Below are positions 55,190 through 63,535 of a stretch of DNA of 64,000 nt, one piece after another. The position numbers were made by a program, and so were the translations under genes. The DNA comes from Duganella callida (GTDB lineage Bacteria > Pseudomonadota > Gammaproteobacteria > Burkholderiales > Burkholderiaceae_D): assembly GCF_004614165.1 (NCBI RefSeq), contig NZ_SPVG01000185.1, positions 1 through 64,000 on the forward strand. Reading direction: 5' to 3'. The notes below the pieces were generated by a model. It ran no database searches and was not told the DNA's origin. It saw only the letters and a list, made by a program, of their open reading frames with translations. Positions within the stretch are counted from its first letter, which is position 1; each line of letters opens with the position of its first letter.

Positions 55190-55942
55190 CTATCTGACCA
55201 GGAAGCGCACGCCGATGCTGCGCTTGGCGCCCGGCGCCAGCGTGAAGCCGTCGGTGACCCAGGAGGCATAGTCCTCGTTGGGCGCGATTTTGGACGCCGG
55301 CGGCGCCCAGCTGGTCAGTGGCGTCTTGCCGTCCGGCTCGACGCGCAGGACGGGCGGCTGCTGATCCAGGCGGGTCACCGTCACCGAGCTGTTGTCGCCG
55401 ACGCGCGGATGCACGGCGCTGGCGCCTTCCTGCGAGGCGCGGCCGGCCAGGATGTAGTCGAACACCATCGGCATGGCCGGCGCCGCCACCTCCACGCGCT
55501 GGCGGCTGATGTTGGTGAGGGTGAAACGCAGTACCAGCGCGCCGCGTTCGACCAGCCAGCGCCGTTCGATTTTGAGCGGCAGGCCGGCGCCCATGGTCGG
55601 CGACATGTCGGCCGCCGCCAGCGTGCGCGTCAGCAGCTCGGGCCGCACCGGCTTGCGGGCCGCGAACGACGACCAGTTGTGCCACTCGCCGCCCGGCAGG
55701 CGCGTGCGCAGCGTCAGATCGCCGAGGTGGGCGTAGCCGTCGGCCTGGCGCTCCTCCTCGCGTGGTCCGGGCGTGAAATCGAAGCTGGGATCGCTGACCG
55801 GCACCAGTCTGGCGAGCGTCTGGGTGTCGGTGCGCAGCGCGAACAACAGCTGCGGCGTGCTGTACGCCTTGGTCTCGATCGGCGCGGCGACGGCCGCCAC
55901 GCTCAGGGCCGCCAGCAGCGGCAGGGCAAACAACGATTTCAT
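55190..55942 (-). CDS. exported protein of unknown function
   Basis: 250 residues with a clear signal peptide (KSLFALPLLAALSVAAVA). The mature part appears all-beta (DLTLRTRLPGGEWHNWSSFA, LPLKIERRWLVERGALVLRF, TLTNISRQRVEVAAPAMPM), similar to N-terminal beta-sandwich domains of polysaccharide-active or DUF5695-like proteins. That similarity is an impression only. It lies upstream of lexA on the same strand and is followed upstream by a palindromic repeat. Confidence 0.65.
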   Translation of the reverse strand: MKSLFALPLLAALSVAAVAAPIETKAYSTPQLLFALRTDTQTLARLVPVSDPSFDFTPGPREEERQADGYAHLGDLTLRTRLPGGEWHNWSSFAARKPVRPELLTRTLAAADMSPTMGAGLPLKIERRWLVERGALVLRFTLTNISRQRVEVAAPAMPMVFDYILAGRASQEGASAVHPRVGDNSSVTVTRLDQQPPVLRVEPDGKTPLTSWAPPASKIAPNEDYASWVTDGFTLAPGAKRSIGVRFLVR

Positions 55943-55972
55943 AGGCAATCCTGTCAAAAACACCATGCTACC

Positions 55973-56066
55973 AATCCGGGGTCAGTTCTGCCAATCGCAC
56001 ACAAGCTCAACCGTGCACCCTTCTACAGCCGGGGCCGTGTGCGATTGGCAGAACTGACCCCGGATT
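55973..56066. repeat. palindromic element with 30-bp arms
   Basis: Perfect 30-base inverted arms starting AATCCGGGGTCAGTTCTGCC, separated by a 34-base centre without obvious structure. The outer CCGGGGTCAG/CTGACCCCGG matches the palindrome at 30772-30861, while the rest of each arm differs. It ends one to two bases into the rpsF promoter -35 element. Confidence 0.85.
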
Positions 56067-56093
56067 GTGTTTCGGCGGGAAAGGTGGTATAGT
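56065..56093 (+). promoter_or_regulatory. probable rpsF operon promoter
   Basis: TTGTGT, 17 bases, TATAGT, located 75 bases before the rpsF start. The first bases of the -35 overlap the end of the palindromic element. Confidence 0.5.
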
Positions 56094-56109
56094 CGCGGGC
56101 TTACCTCTT

Positions 56110-56137
56110 CCCACACCTGTCTTGACGCCAGGGTGGG
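56110..56137 (+). promoter_or_regulatory. rpsF leader hairpin, possible S6:S18 control element
   Basis: CCCAC-A-CCTG pairs with CAGG-GTGGG (nine base pairs with one bulged A, nine-base loop) in the untranslated leader. S6:S18 leader motifs are known upstream of rpsF in many bacteria; here only a hairpin is seen, so the assignment is tentative. Confidence 0.4.
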
Positions 56138-56167
56138 CTAATCATCAAGTCCTTAAGGGAGTTATAC

Positions 56168-56548
56168 ATGCGTCACTACGAAATCGTATTTATCGTCCAT
56201 CCGGACCAAAGCGAGCAAGTGCCCGCCATGATCGAGCGTTACAAGAACACCGTAACGACCCGCGGCGGCAACGTGCACCGCGTCGAAGACTGGGGCCGCC
56301 GTCAAATGGCTTACCCAATCCAGAAGCTGGCCAAGGCTCACTACATCTGCCTGAACATCGAAGCCGACAACGAAACGCTGGTTGAGCTGGAAACCGCATT
56401 CAAATTCAATGATGCCGTTCTGCGTCACCTGACCGTCAAGATGAAGAAAGCGGAAACCGCTCCTTCGCCGATGATGAAGTCGGTACAACGCGAAGATGCC
56501 GCCAAGTCGCATCGCGCCGAAGCTGCCGCCGCTGCGCCAGCCGCTTAA
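56168..56548 (+). CDS. rpsF: 30S ribosomal protein S6
   Basis: 126 residues. [39 protein letters not shown] and [19 protein letters not shown] are the S6 signatures; an Ala-rich tail follows. S6 pairs with S18 on the small subunit platform. First gene of rpsF-priB-rpsR-rplI. Confidence 0.97.
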   Translation: MRHYEIVFIVHPDQSEQVPAMIERYKNTVTTRGGNVHRVEDWGRRQMAYPIQKLAKAHYICLNIEADNETLVELETAFKFNDAVLRHLTVKMKKAETAPSPMMKSVQREDAAKSHRAEAAAAAPAA

Positions 56549-56569
56549 TTGTTCTGAGAAGGAACCGAG

Positions 56570-56875
56570 CTGAACCAGCTCCAGTTCATCGCCCTCATCG
56601 CCGAACGGGATGCCATACGTTACACCCCGGCCGGTATGCCGATCGTGAATGCTGTTCTGCAGCACCGGTCGCAGCAGGTGGAGGCGGGCATCGCCAGGTT
56701 GACCGAGTTTGAAGTGTCCGCGATCGCCGCGGGCGAGATTTCAAGCCGCTTCAGTCAGGCGCCGCTGGGAGGTGCGTACCAGTTCACCGGTTTCCTCAAC
56801 AAGAAAAGCCGCAATAGCAAAAGCCTGGTGTTTCACATCATTGATTTTAGTGCTGTCCGAGACAGCTCAATTTAA
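56570..56875 (+). CDS. priB: primosomal replication protein PriB, CTG start
   Basis: 101 residues of a single-strand DNA-binding OB fold: NQLQFIALIAERDAIRYTP, GMPIVNAVLQHRSQQVEAG, FEVSAIAAGEISSRF and GFLNKKSRNSKSLVFHII. PriB helps restart stalled forks with PriA. The family begins MNQLQ- or MNRLQ-like; here that position is CTG, with AAGGA six bases before it and an in-frame TGA only five codons upstream, so no ATG, GTG or TTG is available at the N-terminus. A start at the internal GTG would remove the first strand. It sits between rpsF and rpsR as in E. coli. Confidence 0.87.
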   Translation: MNQLQFIALIAERDAIRYTPAGMPIVNAVLQHRSQQVEAGIARLTEFEVSAIAAGEISSRFSQAPLGGAYQFTGFLNKKSRNSKSLVFHIIDFSAVRDSSI

Positions 56876-56890
56876 ATACAGGAGCCTGAC

Positions 56891-57181
56891 ATGGCATTCG
56901 GTAAAAAGTTCGACAAAAACAAGCTCAAGCTGAAAGAAAAGCGCAAGCAACAAAACCCTCTGTTCAAGCGCAAGAAGTTCTGCCGCTTCACCGCCGCTGG
57001 CGTTGAACAGGTTGACTACAAGGACGTCGACACCCTGAAGGACTTCATCCAGGAAAACGGCAAGATCATGCCAGCACGTCTGACCGGCACCAAAGCGCAC
57101 TACCAGCGTCAAGTTGACACCGCGATCAAACGCGCCCGTTACCTGGCCCTGCTGCCGTACACCGATCTGCACAACGCCTAA
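56891..57181 (+). CDS. rpsR: 30S ribosomal protein S18
   Basis: 96 residues. [39 protein letters not shown] and [20 protein letters not shown] are S18 signatures. A basic N-terminal extension precedes the fold. 16 bases after priB. Confidence 0.96.
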   Translation: MAFGKKFDKNKLKLKEKRKQQNPLFKRKKFCRFTAAGVEQVDYKDVDTLKDFIQENGKIMPARLTGTKAHYQRQVDTAIKRARYLALLPYTDLHNA

Positions 57182-57208
57182 TCGCGGCAGAGAACCTGGA
57201 GAAGAACT

Positions 57209-57661
57209 ATGCAAATCATTCTGTTGGAAAAAGTTGTCAACCTGGGCAACCTGGGTGAAGTCGTTAAGGTCAAGGACGGCTACGCACGTAACTTCCTGAT
57301 TCCTCAAAAGAAAGCACGCCGCGCCACCGCGGCTGCGATCGAGGAATTCGAAGCCAAGCGCGCCGAACTGGAAAAAGCTGCCGCCGCCAAGCTGGCCGCC
57401 GCGCAAGCCCAGGGCGAAAAGCTGAACGGCATGACCGTGACCGTGTCGCAGAAAGCCGGCGTCGATGGCCGTCTGTTCGGTTCGGTAACCAACTTCGACA
57501 TCGCTGAAGCGCTGACCAAAGCCGGCTTCGCCGTCGAAAAAGCCGCTGTGCGTCTGCCGACCGGTCCGCTGAAGACCACCGGCGAATTCCCGGTCAGCGT
57601 TGCGCTGCACACCGACGTGATCGCGGAAGTGACCGTATCGGTTGTAGGCGAAGCTGCCTAA
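57209..57661 (+). CDS. rplI: 50S ribosomal protein L9
   Basis: 150 residues. The N-terminal domain begins [20 protein letters not shown] and [18 protein letters not shown]; the connecting helix and C-terminal domain follow. Last gene of the operon, ended by a terminator about 50 bases on. Confidence 0.97.
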   Translation: MQIILLEKVVNLGNLGEVVKVKDGYARNFLIPQKKARRATAAAIEEFEAKRAELEKAAAAKLAAAQAQGEKLNGMTVTVSQKAGVDGRLFGSVTNFDIAEALTKAGFAVEKAAVRLPTGPLKTTGEFPVSVALHTDVIAEVTVSVVGEAA

Positions 57662-57709
57662 GACTGGTTCTGGCGGTAACGCCGGACTGGTTTGCAACAC
57701 CACTTGAAG

Positions 57710-57736
57710 AAAGCCGGGCTGCGCCCCGGCTTTTTT
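57710..57736 (+). terminator. Rho-independent terminator after rplI
   Basis: AAAGCCGGG and CCCGGCTTT form a 9-bp stem with a 6-base loop, followed by further T residues. Position 50 bases after the rplI stop. Confidence 0.9.
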
Positions 57737-57781
57737 CTCGTTATGAATCTTTAGCTGGCACAAGCAGGTATAATTCGCGCC

Positions 57782-59167
57782 ATGAACGCCCCCTCCGATC
57801 CGCAAATCGAGTCGCTCCGCGTCCCGCCGCATTCCATCGAAGCAGAGCAGTCCGTCATCGGCGGCCTGCTGCGCGACAATGCCGCGTTCGACCGCATCGC
57901 CGACATGATGCAGCCGGAAGATTTCTACCGCTACGACCACCGCATCATCTTCGAGCAGATCGTGCGCATGATCAACGGCTCCAAGCCGGCCGACGTGGTC
58001 ACCGTCTATGAGACGCTGGCCCAGCTGGGCAAGGCCGAGGACGTCGGCGGCCTGTCGTACCTGAACGCGATGGCGCAGAACACGCCGTCCGCCGCCAACA
58101 TCCGCCGCTATGCCGAAATCGTGCGCGACCGCTCGGTGCTGCGCCAGCTGATCACCGTGGCCGACGACATCTCGGGCCAGGCATTCAGCCCGCAGGGCAA
58201 GGAAACCAAGGAAATCCTCGACGAGGCCGAATCGCGCATCTTCGCCATCGCCGAGCAGGGCGCGCGCGGCGCCGCCGGCTGGCTGGCGGTGCAGCCGCTG
58301 CTGACCCAGGTGGTCGAGCGTATCGACGAGCTGTACTCGCGCGACAACCAGTCCGAAATCACCGGCGTGCCGACCGGCTTCATCGACCTCGACCGCATGA
58401 CCTCGGGCCTGCAACCGGGCGACCTGGTCATCGTGGCCGGCCGCCCGTCGATGGGCAAGACCGCATTTTCGGTCAACATCGGCGAAAACGTCGCCATCGA
58501 AGCGGGTCTGCCGGTGGCGATCTTCTCGATGGAGATGGGCGGCGCGCAGCTGGCGATGCGTATGCTGGGCTCGGTCGGGCAGCTGGACCAGCACCGCCTG
58601 CGCACCGGTCGCCTGAACGACGAGGACTGGCCGCGCCTGACGCACGCGATCCAGAAAATGAACGATGCTCAGGTGTTCATCGACGAGACGCCGGCGCTGA
58701 ACCCGATCGAGATGCGCGCGCGCGCGCGACGGCTGGCGCGCCAGTGCGGCAAGCTGGGCCTGATCATCGTCGACTACCTGCAGCTGATGCAGGGTTCCAA
58801 GCCGGGCGACAACCGCGCCTCCGAGATCTCGGAGATTTCGCGTTCGCTGAAGGGCCTGGCCAAGGAGCTGGGCTGCCCGGTGATCGCGCTGTCGCAGCTG
58901 AACCGCTCGCTGGAACAACGCCCGAACAAACGTCCCGTCATGTCCGACCTGCGCGAATCCGGCGCTATCGAGCAGGACGCGGACGTCATCATCTTCCTGT
59001 ACCGCGACGAGGTGTACAACCCCGATTCGCCGGACAAAGGAACCGCCGAGATCATTATCGGTAAGCAGCGTAACGGTCCGATCGGCGCGGTGCGCCTGAC
59101 CTGGATCGGCGCGTACACCAAGTTTGGCAACTACGTCGGCAACCTGTCCATCTATCAGGGCGACTAA
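57782..59167 (+). CDS. dnaB: replicative DNA helicase
   Basis: 461 residues. The N-terminal domain has HSIEAEQSVIGGLLRDNAAF and PEDFYRYDHRIIFEQI. The RecA-like C-terminal domain carries Walker A VAGRPSMGKTAFSVNI, Walker B LIIVDYLQLM, and DLRESGAIEQDADVIIFLYR. No intein is present. It unwinds DNA at the replication fork. Follows the rplI operon as in many betaproteobacteria. Confidence 0.97.
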   Translation: MNAPSDPQIESLRVPPHSIEAEQSVIGGLLRDNAAFDRIADMMQPEDFYRYDHRIIFEQIVRMINGSKPADVVTVYETLAQLGKAEDVGGLSYLNAMAQNTPSAANIRRYAEIVRDRSVLRQLITVADDISGQAFSPQGKETKEILDEAESRIFAIAEQGARGAAGWLAVQPLLTQVVERIDELYSRDNQSEITGVPTGFIDLDRMTSGLQPGDLVIVAGRPSMGKTAFSVNIGENVAIEAGLPVAIFSMEMGGAQLAMRMLGSVGQLDQHRLRTGRLNDEDWPRLTHAIQKMNDAQVFIDETPALNPIEMRARARRLARQCGKLGLIIVDYLQLMQGSKPGDNRASEISEISRSLKGLAKELGCPVIALSQLNRSLEQRPNKRPVMSDLRESGAIEQDADVIIFLYRDEVYNPDSPDKGTAEIIIGKQRNGPIGAVRLTWIGAYTKFGNYVGNLSIYQGD

Positions 59168-59198
59168 GGTTGCAGCAGTAAATCAACGGAGAAAAAAA

Positions 59199-59825
59199 AT
59201 GTTTGGACGCTTGATGCCCACCGAGGGCAAATTCTTTGACCTGTTCAATCAGCACGCGGAGCTGTGCGTCAAAGGCGCGAAAGAAATGGTGGGCCTGATG
59301 TCCAATTTCGACGACCTGGAGAACCGCACCCACGCCATCGAGAGCATCGAGAAGCAGGCCGACAAGATCACCTACGCCACGGTGGACCTGCTGCACAAGA
59401 CTTTCATCACGCCGATCGACCGCGACGACATCCACAAGCTGATCACCCGCCAGGACGACATCCTCGACCTGCTGGAAGACGCCGCGCAGACCGTGTCGCT
59501 GTACGACCTGCATTCGGTCACGCCGGAGGCCAAGCGCCTGGCCGAGCTGGTGCTGGCCTGCGCCGAGAAGGTCAAGGAAGCGGTGGCGCTGCTGCACAAC
59601 ATGGACAACGCGCGCCAGATCGTCAGCATCTGCGAAGAGATCGACCGCCTGGAGTCGGACGCCGACCACGTGATGCGCGCCGCCATGTCCAAACTGTTCC
59701 GCGACGAGCCGGACGTGCGCAACCTGATCAAGATGAAGGCGATCTACGAAATTCTGGAAACCGTCACCGACCGTTGCGAGGATGTGGCCAACATCATCGA
59801 AGGCATCATCGTCGAAAACGCGTAA
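59199..59825 (+). CDS. DUF47 PhoU-like phosphate transport accessory protein
   Basis: 208 residues, all helical, of the PhoU/DUF47 fold: MPTEGKFFDLFNQHAELC, IESIEKQADKITYATVDLL, TPIDRDDIHKLITRQDDILD and ETVTDRCEDVANIIEGIIVE. Partner of Pit-type phosphate transporters, encoded just downstream with an 18-base gap. Start MFGRLM follows ACGGAG by eight bases. Confidence 0.93.
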   Translation: MFGRLMPTEGKFFDLFNQHAELCVKGAKEMVGLMSNFDDLENRTHAIESIEKQADKITYATVDLLHKTFITPIDRDDIHKLITRQDDILDLLEDAAQTVSLYDLHSVTPEAKRLAELVLACAEKVKEAVALLHNMDNARQIVSICEEIDRLESDADHVMRAAMSKLFRDEPDVRNLIKMKAIYEILETVTDRCEDVANIIEGIIVENA

Positions 59826-59843
59826 TCGAGAGCGGTACAGAAC

Positions 59844-60854
59844 ATGCATACCTTACAAATCAGTATCTACGTCCTGGGGCTGTTGATTTTCCTGGCGTTG
59901 ATATTTGACTTCATGAACGGCTTCCACGACGCCGCCAACGCGATCGCGACCGTGGTCTCGACCGGCGTGCTGAAACCGCAGACGGCGGTGGCGATGGCGG
60001 CGCTGTTCAATTTCGTCGCCATCTTCGTGGTCGGCCTGCACGTGGCTGGCACGGTGGGCAAGGGCACCATCGATCCCGGCATCGTCGACCAGTACGTGAT
60101 CTTCGGCGCGCTGAGCGGGGCCATCGTGTGGAACCTGTTCACCTGGTATTACGGCATTCCGTCCTCGTCCTCGCACGCGCTGATCGGCGGCCTGGTGGGC
60201 GCGGCGGTGGCCAAGTCGGGTACCAGCGCGCTGGTCGGCGGCGGCCTGTGGAAGACCGTGCAGTGGATCGTGCTGTCGCCACTGATGGGCTTCGTGTTCG
60301 GCTCCATCATCATGCTGATCGTGTCGTGGATCTTCGTGCGCTCGACCCCGCGCCGCGTGGACAAATGGTTCCGCCGCCTGCAGTTGCTGTCGGCCGCGTC
60401 GTACAGCCTGGGGCACGGCGGCAACGACGCGCAGAAGACCATCGGCATCATCTGGATGCTGCTGATCGCGGTTGGCCAGGTGCCGGCGGACGGCGCCGAG
60501 CCGCCGCTGTGGGTCATCGTGGCCTGCTATGGCGCGATCTCGTTCGGCACCCTGTTCGGCGGCTGGCGCATCGTCAAGACCATGGGCCAGAAGATCACCA
60601 AGCTGAAGCCGGTGGGCGGCTTCTGCGCCGAGAGCGGCGGCGCGCTGACCCTGCTGATCGCCTCGCACTTCGGCGTGCCGGTATCGACCACCCACACCAT
60701 CACCGGCGCGATCGTCGGCGTCGGCTCGGCGCAGAAGATGTCGGCGGTGCGCTGGGGCGTGGCCGGCAACATCGTCTGGGCCTGGATCTTCACCATCCCC
60801 GCCTCGGCCTTCGTGGCCGCGCTGGCGTGGTGGGTCGGACACCACATCATGTAA
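59844..60854 (+). CDS. pit: Pit-type inorganic phosphate transporter
   Basis: 336 residues with about ten membrane segments. The two inverted family motifs are FDFMNGFHDAANAIATVVST and SYSLGHGGNDAQKTIGIIW; GVPVSTTHTITGAIVGVG marks the second half. Low-affinity phosphate uptake driven by protons. Paired with the DUF47 gene. Confidence 0.94.
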   Translation: MHTLQISIYVLGLLIFLALIFDFMNGFHDAANAIATVVSTGVLKPQTAVAMAALFNFVAIFVVGLHVAGTVGKGTIDPGIVDQYVIFGALSGAIVWNLFTWYYGIPSSSSHALIGGLVGAAVAKSGTSALVGGGLWKTVQWIVLSPLMGFVFGSIIMLIVSWIFVRSTPRRVDKWFRRLQLLSAASYSLGHGGNDAQKTIGIIWMLLIAVGQVPADGAEPPLWVIVACYGAISFGTLFGGWRIVKTMGQKITKLKPVGGFCAESGGALTLLIASHFGVPVSTTHTITGAIVGVGSAQKMSAVRWGVAGNIVWAWIFTIPASAFVAALAWWVGHHIM

Positions 60855-60857
60855 AGC

Positions 60858-60882
60858 AAGGGCGCCCCGTCGCCCTTTTTTA
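60858..60882 (+). terminator. terminator after pit
   Basis: AAGGGCG and CGCCCTT form a 7-bp stem with a 6-base loop, then T residues, four bases after the pit stop. Confidence 0.87.
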
Positions 60883-60950
60883 TTGGGCTTGATATGCCGC
60901 AAACCGGCGGCCCGGGCACCGGTGTTTGATGGGTCTTCCAGGAGGAGATC

Positions 60951-61479
60951 ATGGATAACGCCGACATGCCGTGGGAATCGATCGCGCAGCGCATTTTGAT
61001 ATTGCGTGGCCAAAAGGTTTTGCTGGATTCTGATTTGGCTGTTTTGTACGGGGTGGAAACTAAACGGCTTAACGAACAGGTGCGCCGCAATCGCGAGCGC
61101 TTCCCATGCCGAAGAGCTCGCTAGTTTGAGGTCGCATTTTGCGACCTCAAACCGCGGCGGACGCCGATATGTTCCGCTGGCATTTACGGAGCATGGTGCA
61201 ATCATGGTGGCTACGGTATTGAAATCCCCCAGAGCGGCAGAAGTTTCGGTTTATGTGGTTCGCGCCTTTGTGCAACTGCGCGGACTGTTGGCAAGCCACC
61301 AGGAGCTGGCGCAAAAGCTGGCCGAGCTGGAGGCGACCACCGCCAATCTGTCGGCCAGGCACGAATCATTCGCCCGGCAGCTGGCGCAGGTAATTGAAGC
61401 CATCCGCTTGCTGACCGCCGCGCCGCCCGTGTCTGAAAAGCGGCCGATAGGCTACCTGGTCGACCACGGCAAACCATAA
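60951..61479 (+). pseudogene. ORF6N-domain protein, frameshifted by internal deletion
   Basis: The first 48 codons read [20 protein letters not shown] through [19 protein letters not shown] and RERFP, then meet a stop. The next frame continues [39 protein letters not shown] and a C-terminal helical region to DHGKP. The family normally has about seven residues (DFMFQL-like) between the two parts, so a deletion of some 20 bases with a frameshift near 61110 is likely. Start has GGAGGAG upstream. ORF6N proteins are DNA-binding and phage- or plasmid-related. Confidence 0.75.
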
Positions 61480-61525
61480 TTGTCGGGCTGCGTTAAAATC
61501 GGCACTCATCTTGAGGGAGTAAATG

Positions 61526-61909
61526 ATGGCGATCGATTTCGCGAGCCTGCGGCAATTGGCCGAGCAATCAGCGGCGACTAGCAAACCATGCAGCTGCGCC
61601 GATGCGCGCATGCTGGCCTGGCAGCCCATGCCGCTGGCGCTGGAACTGGAGCTGGAGCAGTTTGAAGAAGTCGGCACGCTGGTGGAAGACCCGTTCGACG
61701 AGCCGACCTTCAAGGAATACCATCCCGGCGCCACCCGCCTCGACAGCGACGACGCCCCGATCGCGCCGCGCTACTATCCCGCCAACCGCAGCCAGCTGCT
61801 GCGCTGCGTAAAATGCGGCCGCCACTACCTGCGCTACACCGAGGGCGGCGGCTACTTCACCGAGCTACGCATCCGCGCCCTGCAGCCGCACCTGCTGGCG
61901 GATGCCTGA
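61526..61909 (+). CDS. uncharacterised protein with CxxC pair
   Basis: 127 residues: AIDFASLRQLAEQSAATS, then DPFDEPTFKEYHPGATRLD, PIAPRYYPANRSQLLRCVK and CGRHYLRYTEGGGYFTELRI. The RCVKCGRHYLRYTEGGGY part resembles half of a zinc ribbon or a nucleic-acid-binding motif; the second ligand pair could be the N-terminal CSC. Start has GGGAG six bases before the second ATG. Function unknown; similar small genes occur in relatives, as far as I can recall. Confidence 0.6.
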   Translation: MAIDFASLRQLAEQSAATSKPCSCADARMLAWQPMPLALELELEQFEEVGTLVEDPFDEPTFKEYHPGATRLDSDDAPIAPRYYPANRSQLLRCVKCGRHYLRYTEGGGYFTELRIRALQPHLLADA

Positions 61910-61933
61910 AGAGTCGGCTCTGACCCCGATGGG
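61910..61933. repeat. half-copy of the TGACCCCG repeat
   Basis: AGAGTCGGCTCTGACCCCGA directly after a stop codon. It shares CTGACCCCG with the two palindromes and itself holds the small inverted repeat AGAG-TCGG-CTCT, but has no long partner arm nearby. Confidence 0.5.
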
Positions 61934-61995
61934 CTATTGCTACGCTGCCGCGCCATGCCGTAGACTAATCAAATATTAATATTGAGTTTTTGCAC

Positions 61996-62241
61996 ATGGC
62001 CGACCTGTACAGCACACCGCCCGCTCACGACCAGGAATGGGATGCCGGCGATCTCGCTTGCGGCGAGCTGGTGCTGGAATTGCGCCGCCGCGTGCGTGCC
62101 GCGCCGGGGCAGGTGTTCAAGGTGATCGCGCTCGATCCCGGCGCGCCTTCGGACTTGCCGGCCTGGTGCGGCATGACCGGCCATCAGCTCATCGCCCAGG
62201 ATCTCGACGCCAAGGCCTACTGGATTCGCGCCAAGTCCTGA
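61996..62241 (+). CDS. TusA-like sulfur-carrier protein
   Basis: 81 residues. WDAGDLACGELVLELRRRVR carries the TusA-family cysteine (in the GD(L/M)xCGE context rather than the usual CPxP), then QVFKVIALDPGAPSDLPAWC and MTGHQLIAQD. TusA family proteins transfer persulfide sulfur. The following gene encodes a DsrE-like protein, another sulfur-relay family. Divergence from CPxP means the exact role is uncertain. Confidence 0.75.
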   Translation: MADLYSTPPAHDQEWDAGDLACGELVLELRRRVRAAPGQVFKVIALDPGAPSDLPAWCGMTGHQLIAQDLDAKAYWIRAKS

Positions 62242-62271
62242 CTTTTCGACCGTCCCACCCTAGGAGATATC

Positions 62272-62637
62272 ATGTCCGGAAAATTTCTCGTCAACCTCAC
62301 CAGCGGTCTCGATAACACCGACAAGGCCACCGTCGCCTTCGTGGTGGCCAACGCCGCTGTCGCCTCCGATAAGGAAGTGGTGGTGTTCCTGTCCACCGAA
62401 GCCGTACGCCTGTCGCAACTGGGCGTGGCCGATGCGGTCCACGAAGAAGGCTTCGCGCCGCTGAAAGAGCTGATGACCAACTTCGCCGCCGCCGGCGGCC
62501 GCATGTTCGTCTGCTCGCCATGCTTCAAGAAGCGTGCGCTCGATGAAAACGCGCTGGTCCCCGGCGCGGCCGTGGTCGGCGGTGCCAAGCTGGTCGAGTT
62601 CATGACCACCAGCGAATGCCCGAGCGTCAGCTACTAA
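62272..62637 (+). CDS. DsrE family protein
   Basis: 121 residues. SGKFLVNLTSGLDNTDKATV, AFVVANAAVASDKEVVVFLS and TEAVRLSQLGVADAVHEEGF form the DsrE fold. GGRMFVCSPCFKKRALDENA contains the conserved cysteine. DsrE proteins are small sulfur-transfer subunits. It lies 30 bases after the TusA-like gene and 15 before phnD, so the three may form one operon. Confidence 0.85.
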   Translation: MSGKFLVNLTSGLDNTDKATVAFVVANAAVASDKEVVVFLSTEAVRLSQLGVADAVHEEGFAPLKELMTNFAAAGGRMFVCSPCFKKRALDENALVPGAAVVGGAKLVEFMTTSECPSVSY

Positions 62638-62652
62638 TCGATAAGGAATAAC

Positions 62653-63534
62653 ATGACCGCACCCAAACGCCGCCAACTCATCAGGGCCGGCGCGCTGGCC
62701 GCCGTGGCGCTGAGCAGCGCCGCACCGGTGTTCGCGCAAACCAAACGCAAGCTGCGCTTCGGCGTCGGCCCGCTGCTGCCGACCGCGGAAGACACCAAGA
62801 AAGCCTACAACGCCTTCTTCGCCCATCTGGCCAAGGAGCTGGGCGTCGATTATGAACTGCACGCCACCACCGACTGGGCCGGCATGGCCGTCGCCATGGG
62901 CTCGGGCCAGCTGGACCTGGCGTGGATGGGGCCATGGGGTTACATCATCGCCAACAACAGCACCGGTTGCACCGCGCTGGCCACCGTCAAGTACGACGAA
63001 AAGCCGATCTACCACGCGATCATCATCGGCAAGCCGGACCTGAAGGTGAACAAGTTCCCCGACGATACCAAGGGCCTGAGCATCTCCTTCGCCGACGTCG
63101 GCTCGACCTCCGGCTGGCTGATCCCGAGCTGGTATGCCAAGGAGGTATGGAAGATCGATCCCAAGACCTACTGGAAATACAGCGAGGGCGCGACCCACGG
63201 CGCCAATGAAATGGCGGTGCAGGCGGGCCAGGCCGACATGGCCACCGACTTCGACCGCAACCGCAATGCGATGATCGAATCGGGCAAGGTCAAGCCGAAC
63301 GCCAACAAGATCCTGTGGACCTCGGACCCGCTGCCGAACGACGCCATCGCCGTGCCCAAGGGCACCGCACCGGCGCTGATCGCGCAGATCCAGAAGATCC
63401 TGACCTCGATCACCGTCGAGCAGGCCAAAACGCTGCTGCCTAACCACTACACCGGTTTCGTCGCCGCCACGCACGCCGACTATGCCTCGATCGAAAAAGC
63501 CGGCCTTGCGCTGGGCAAGCTGAAGAAGGCCTGA
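62653..63534 (+). CDS. phnD: phosphate/phosphonate/phosphite ABC transporter binding protein PhnD
   Basis: 293 residues. A Tat-like signal (KRRQLIRAGALAAVALSS) precedes the mature binding protein with FGVGPLLPTAEDTKKAYNAF, MGSGQLDLAWMGPWGYIIAN and ADVGSTSGWLIPSWYAKEVW, the PhnD signature. It binds a phosphorus oxyanion or analogue in the periplasm; the ligand cannot be decided here. The permease follows at once. Confidence 0.88.
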   Translation: MTAPKRRQLIRAGALAAVALSSAAPVFAQTKRKLRFGVGPLLPTAEDTKKAYNAFFAHLAKELGVDYELHATTDWAGMAVAMGSGQLDLAWMGPWGYIIANNSTGCTALATVKYDEKPIYHAIIIGKPDLKVNKFPDDTKGLSISFADVGSTSGWLIPSWYAKEVWKIDPKTYWKYSEGATHGANEMAVQAGQADMATDFDRNRNAMIESGKVKPNANKILWTSDPLPNDAIAVPKGTAPALIAQIQKILTSITVEQAKTLLPNHYTGFVAATHADYASIEKAGLALGKLKKA

Positions 63535-63535
63535 T

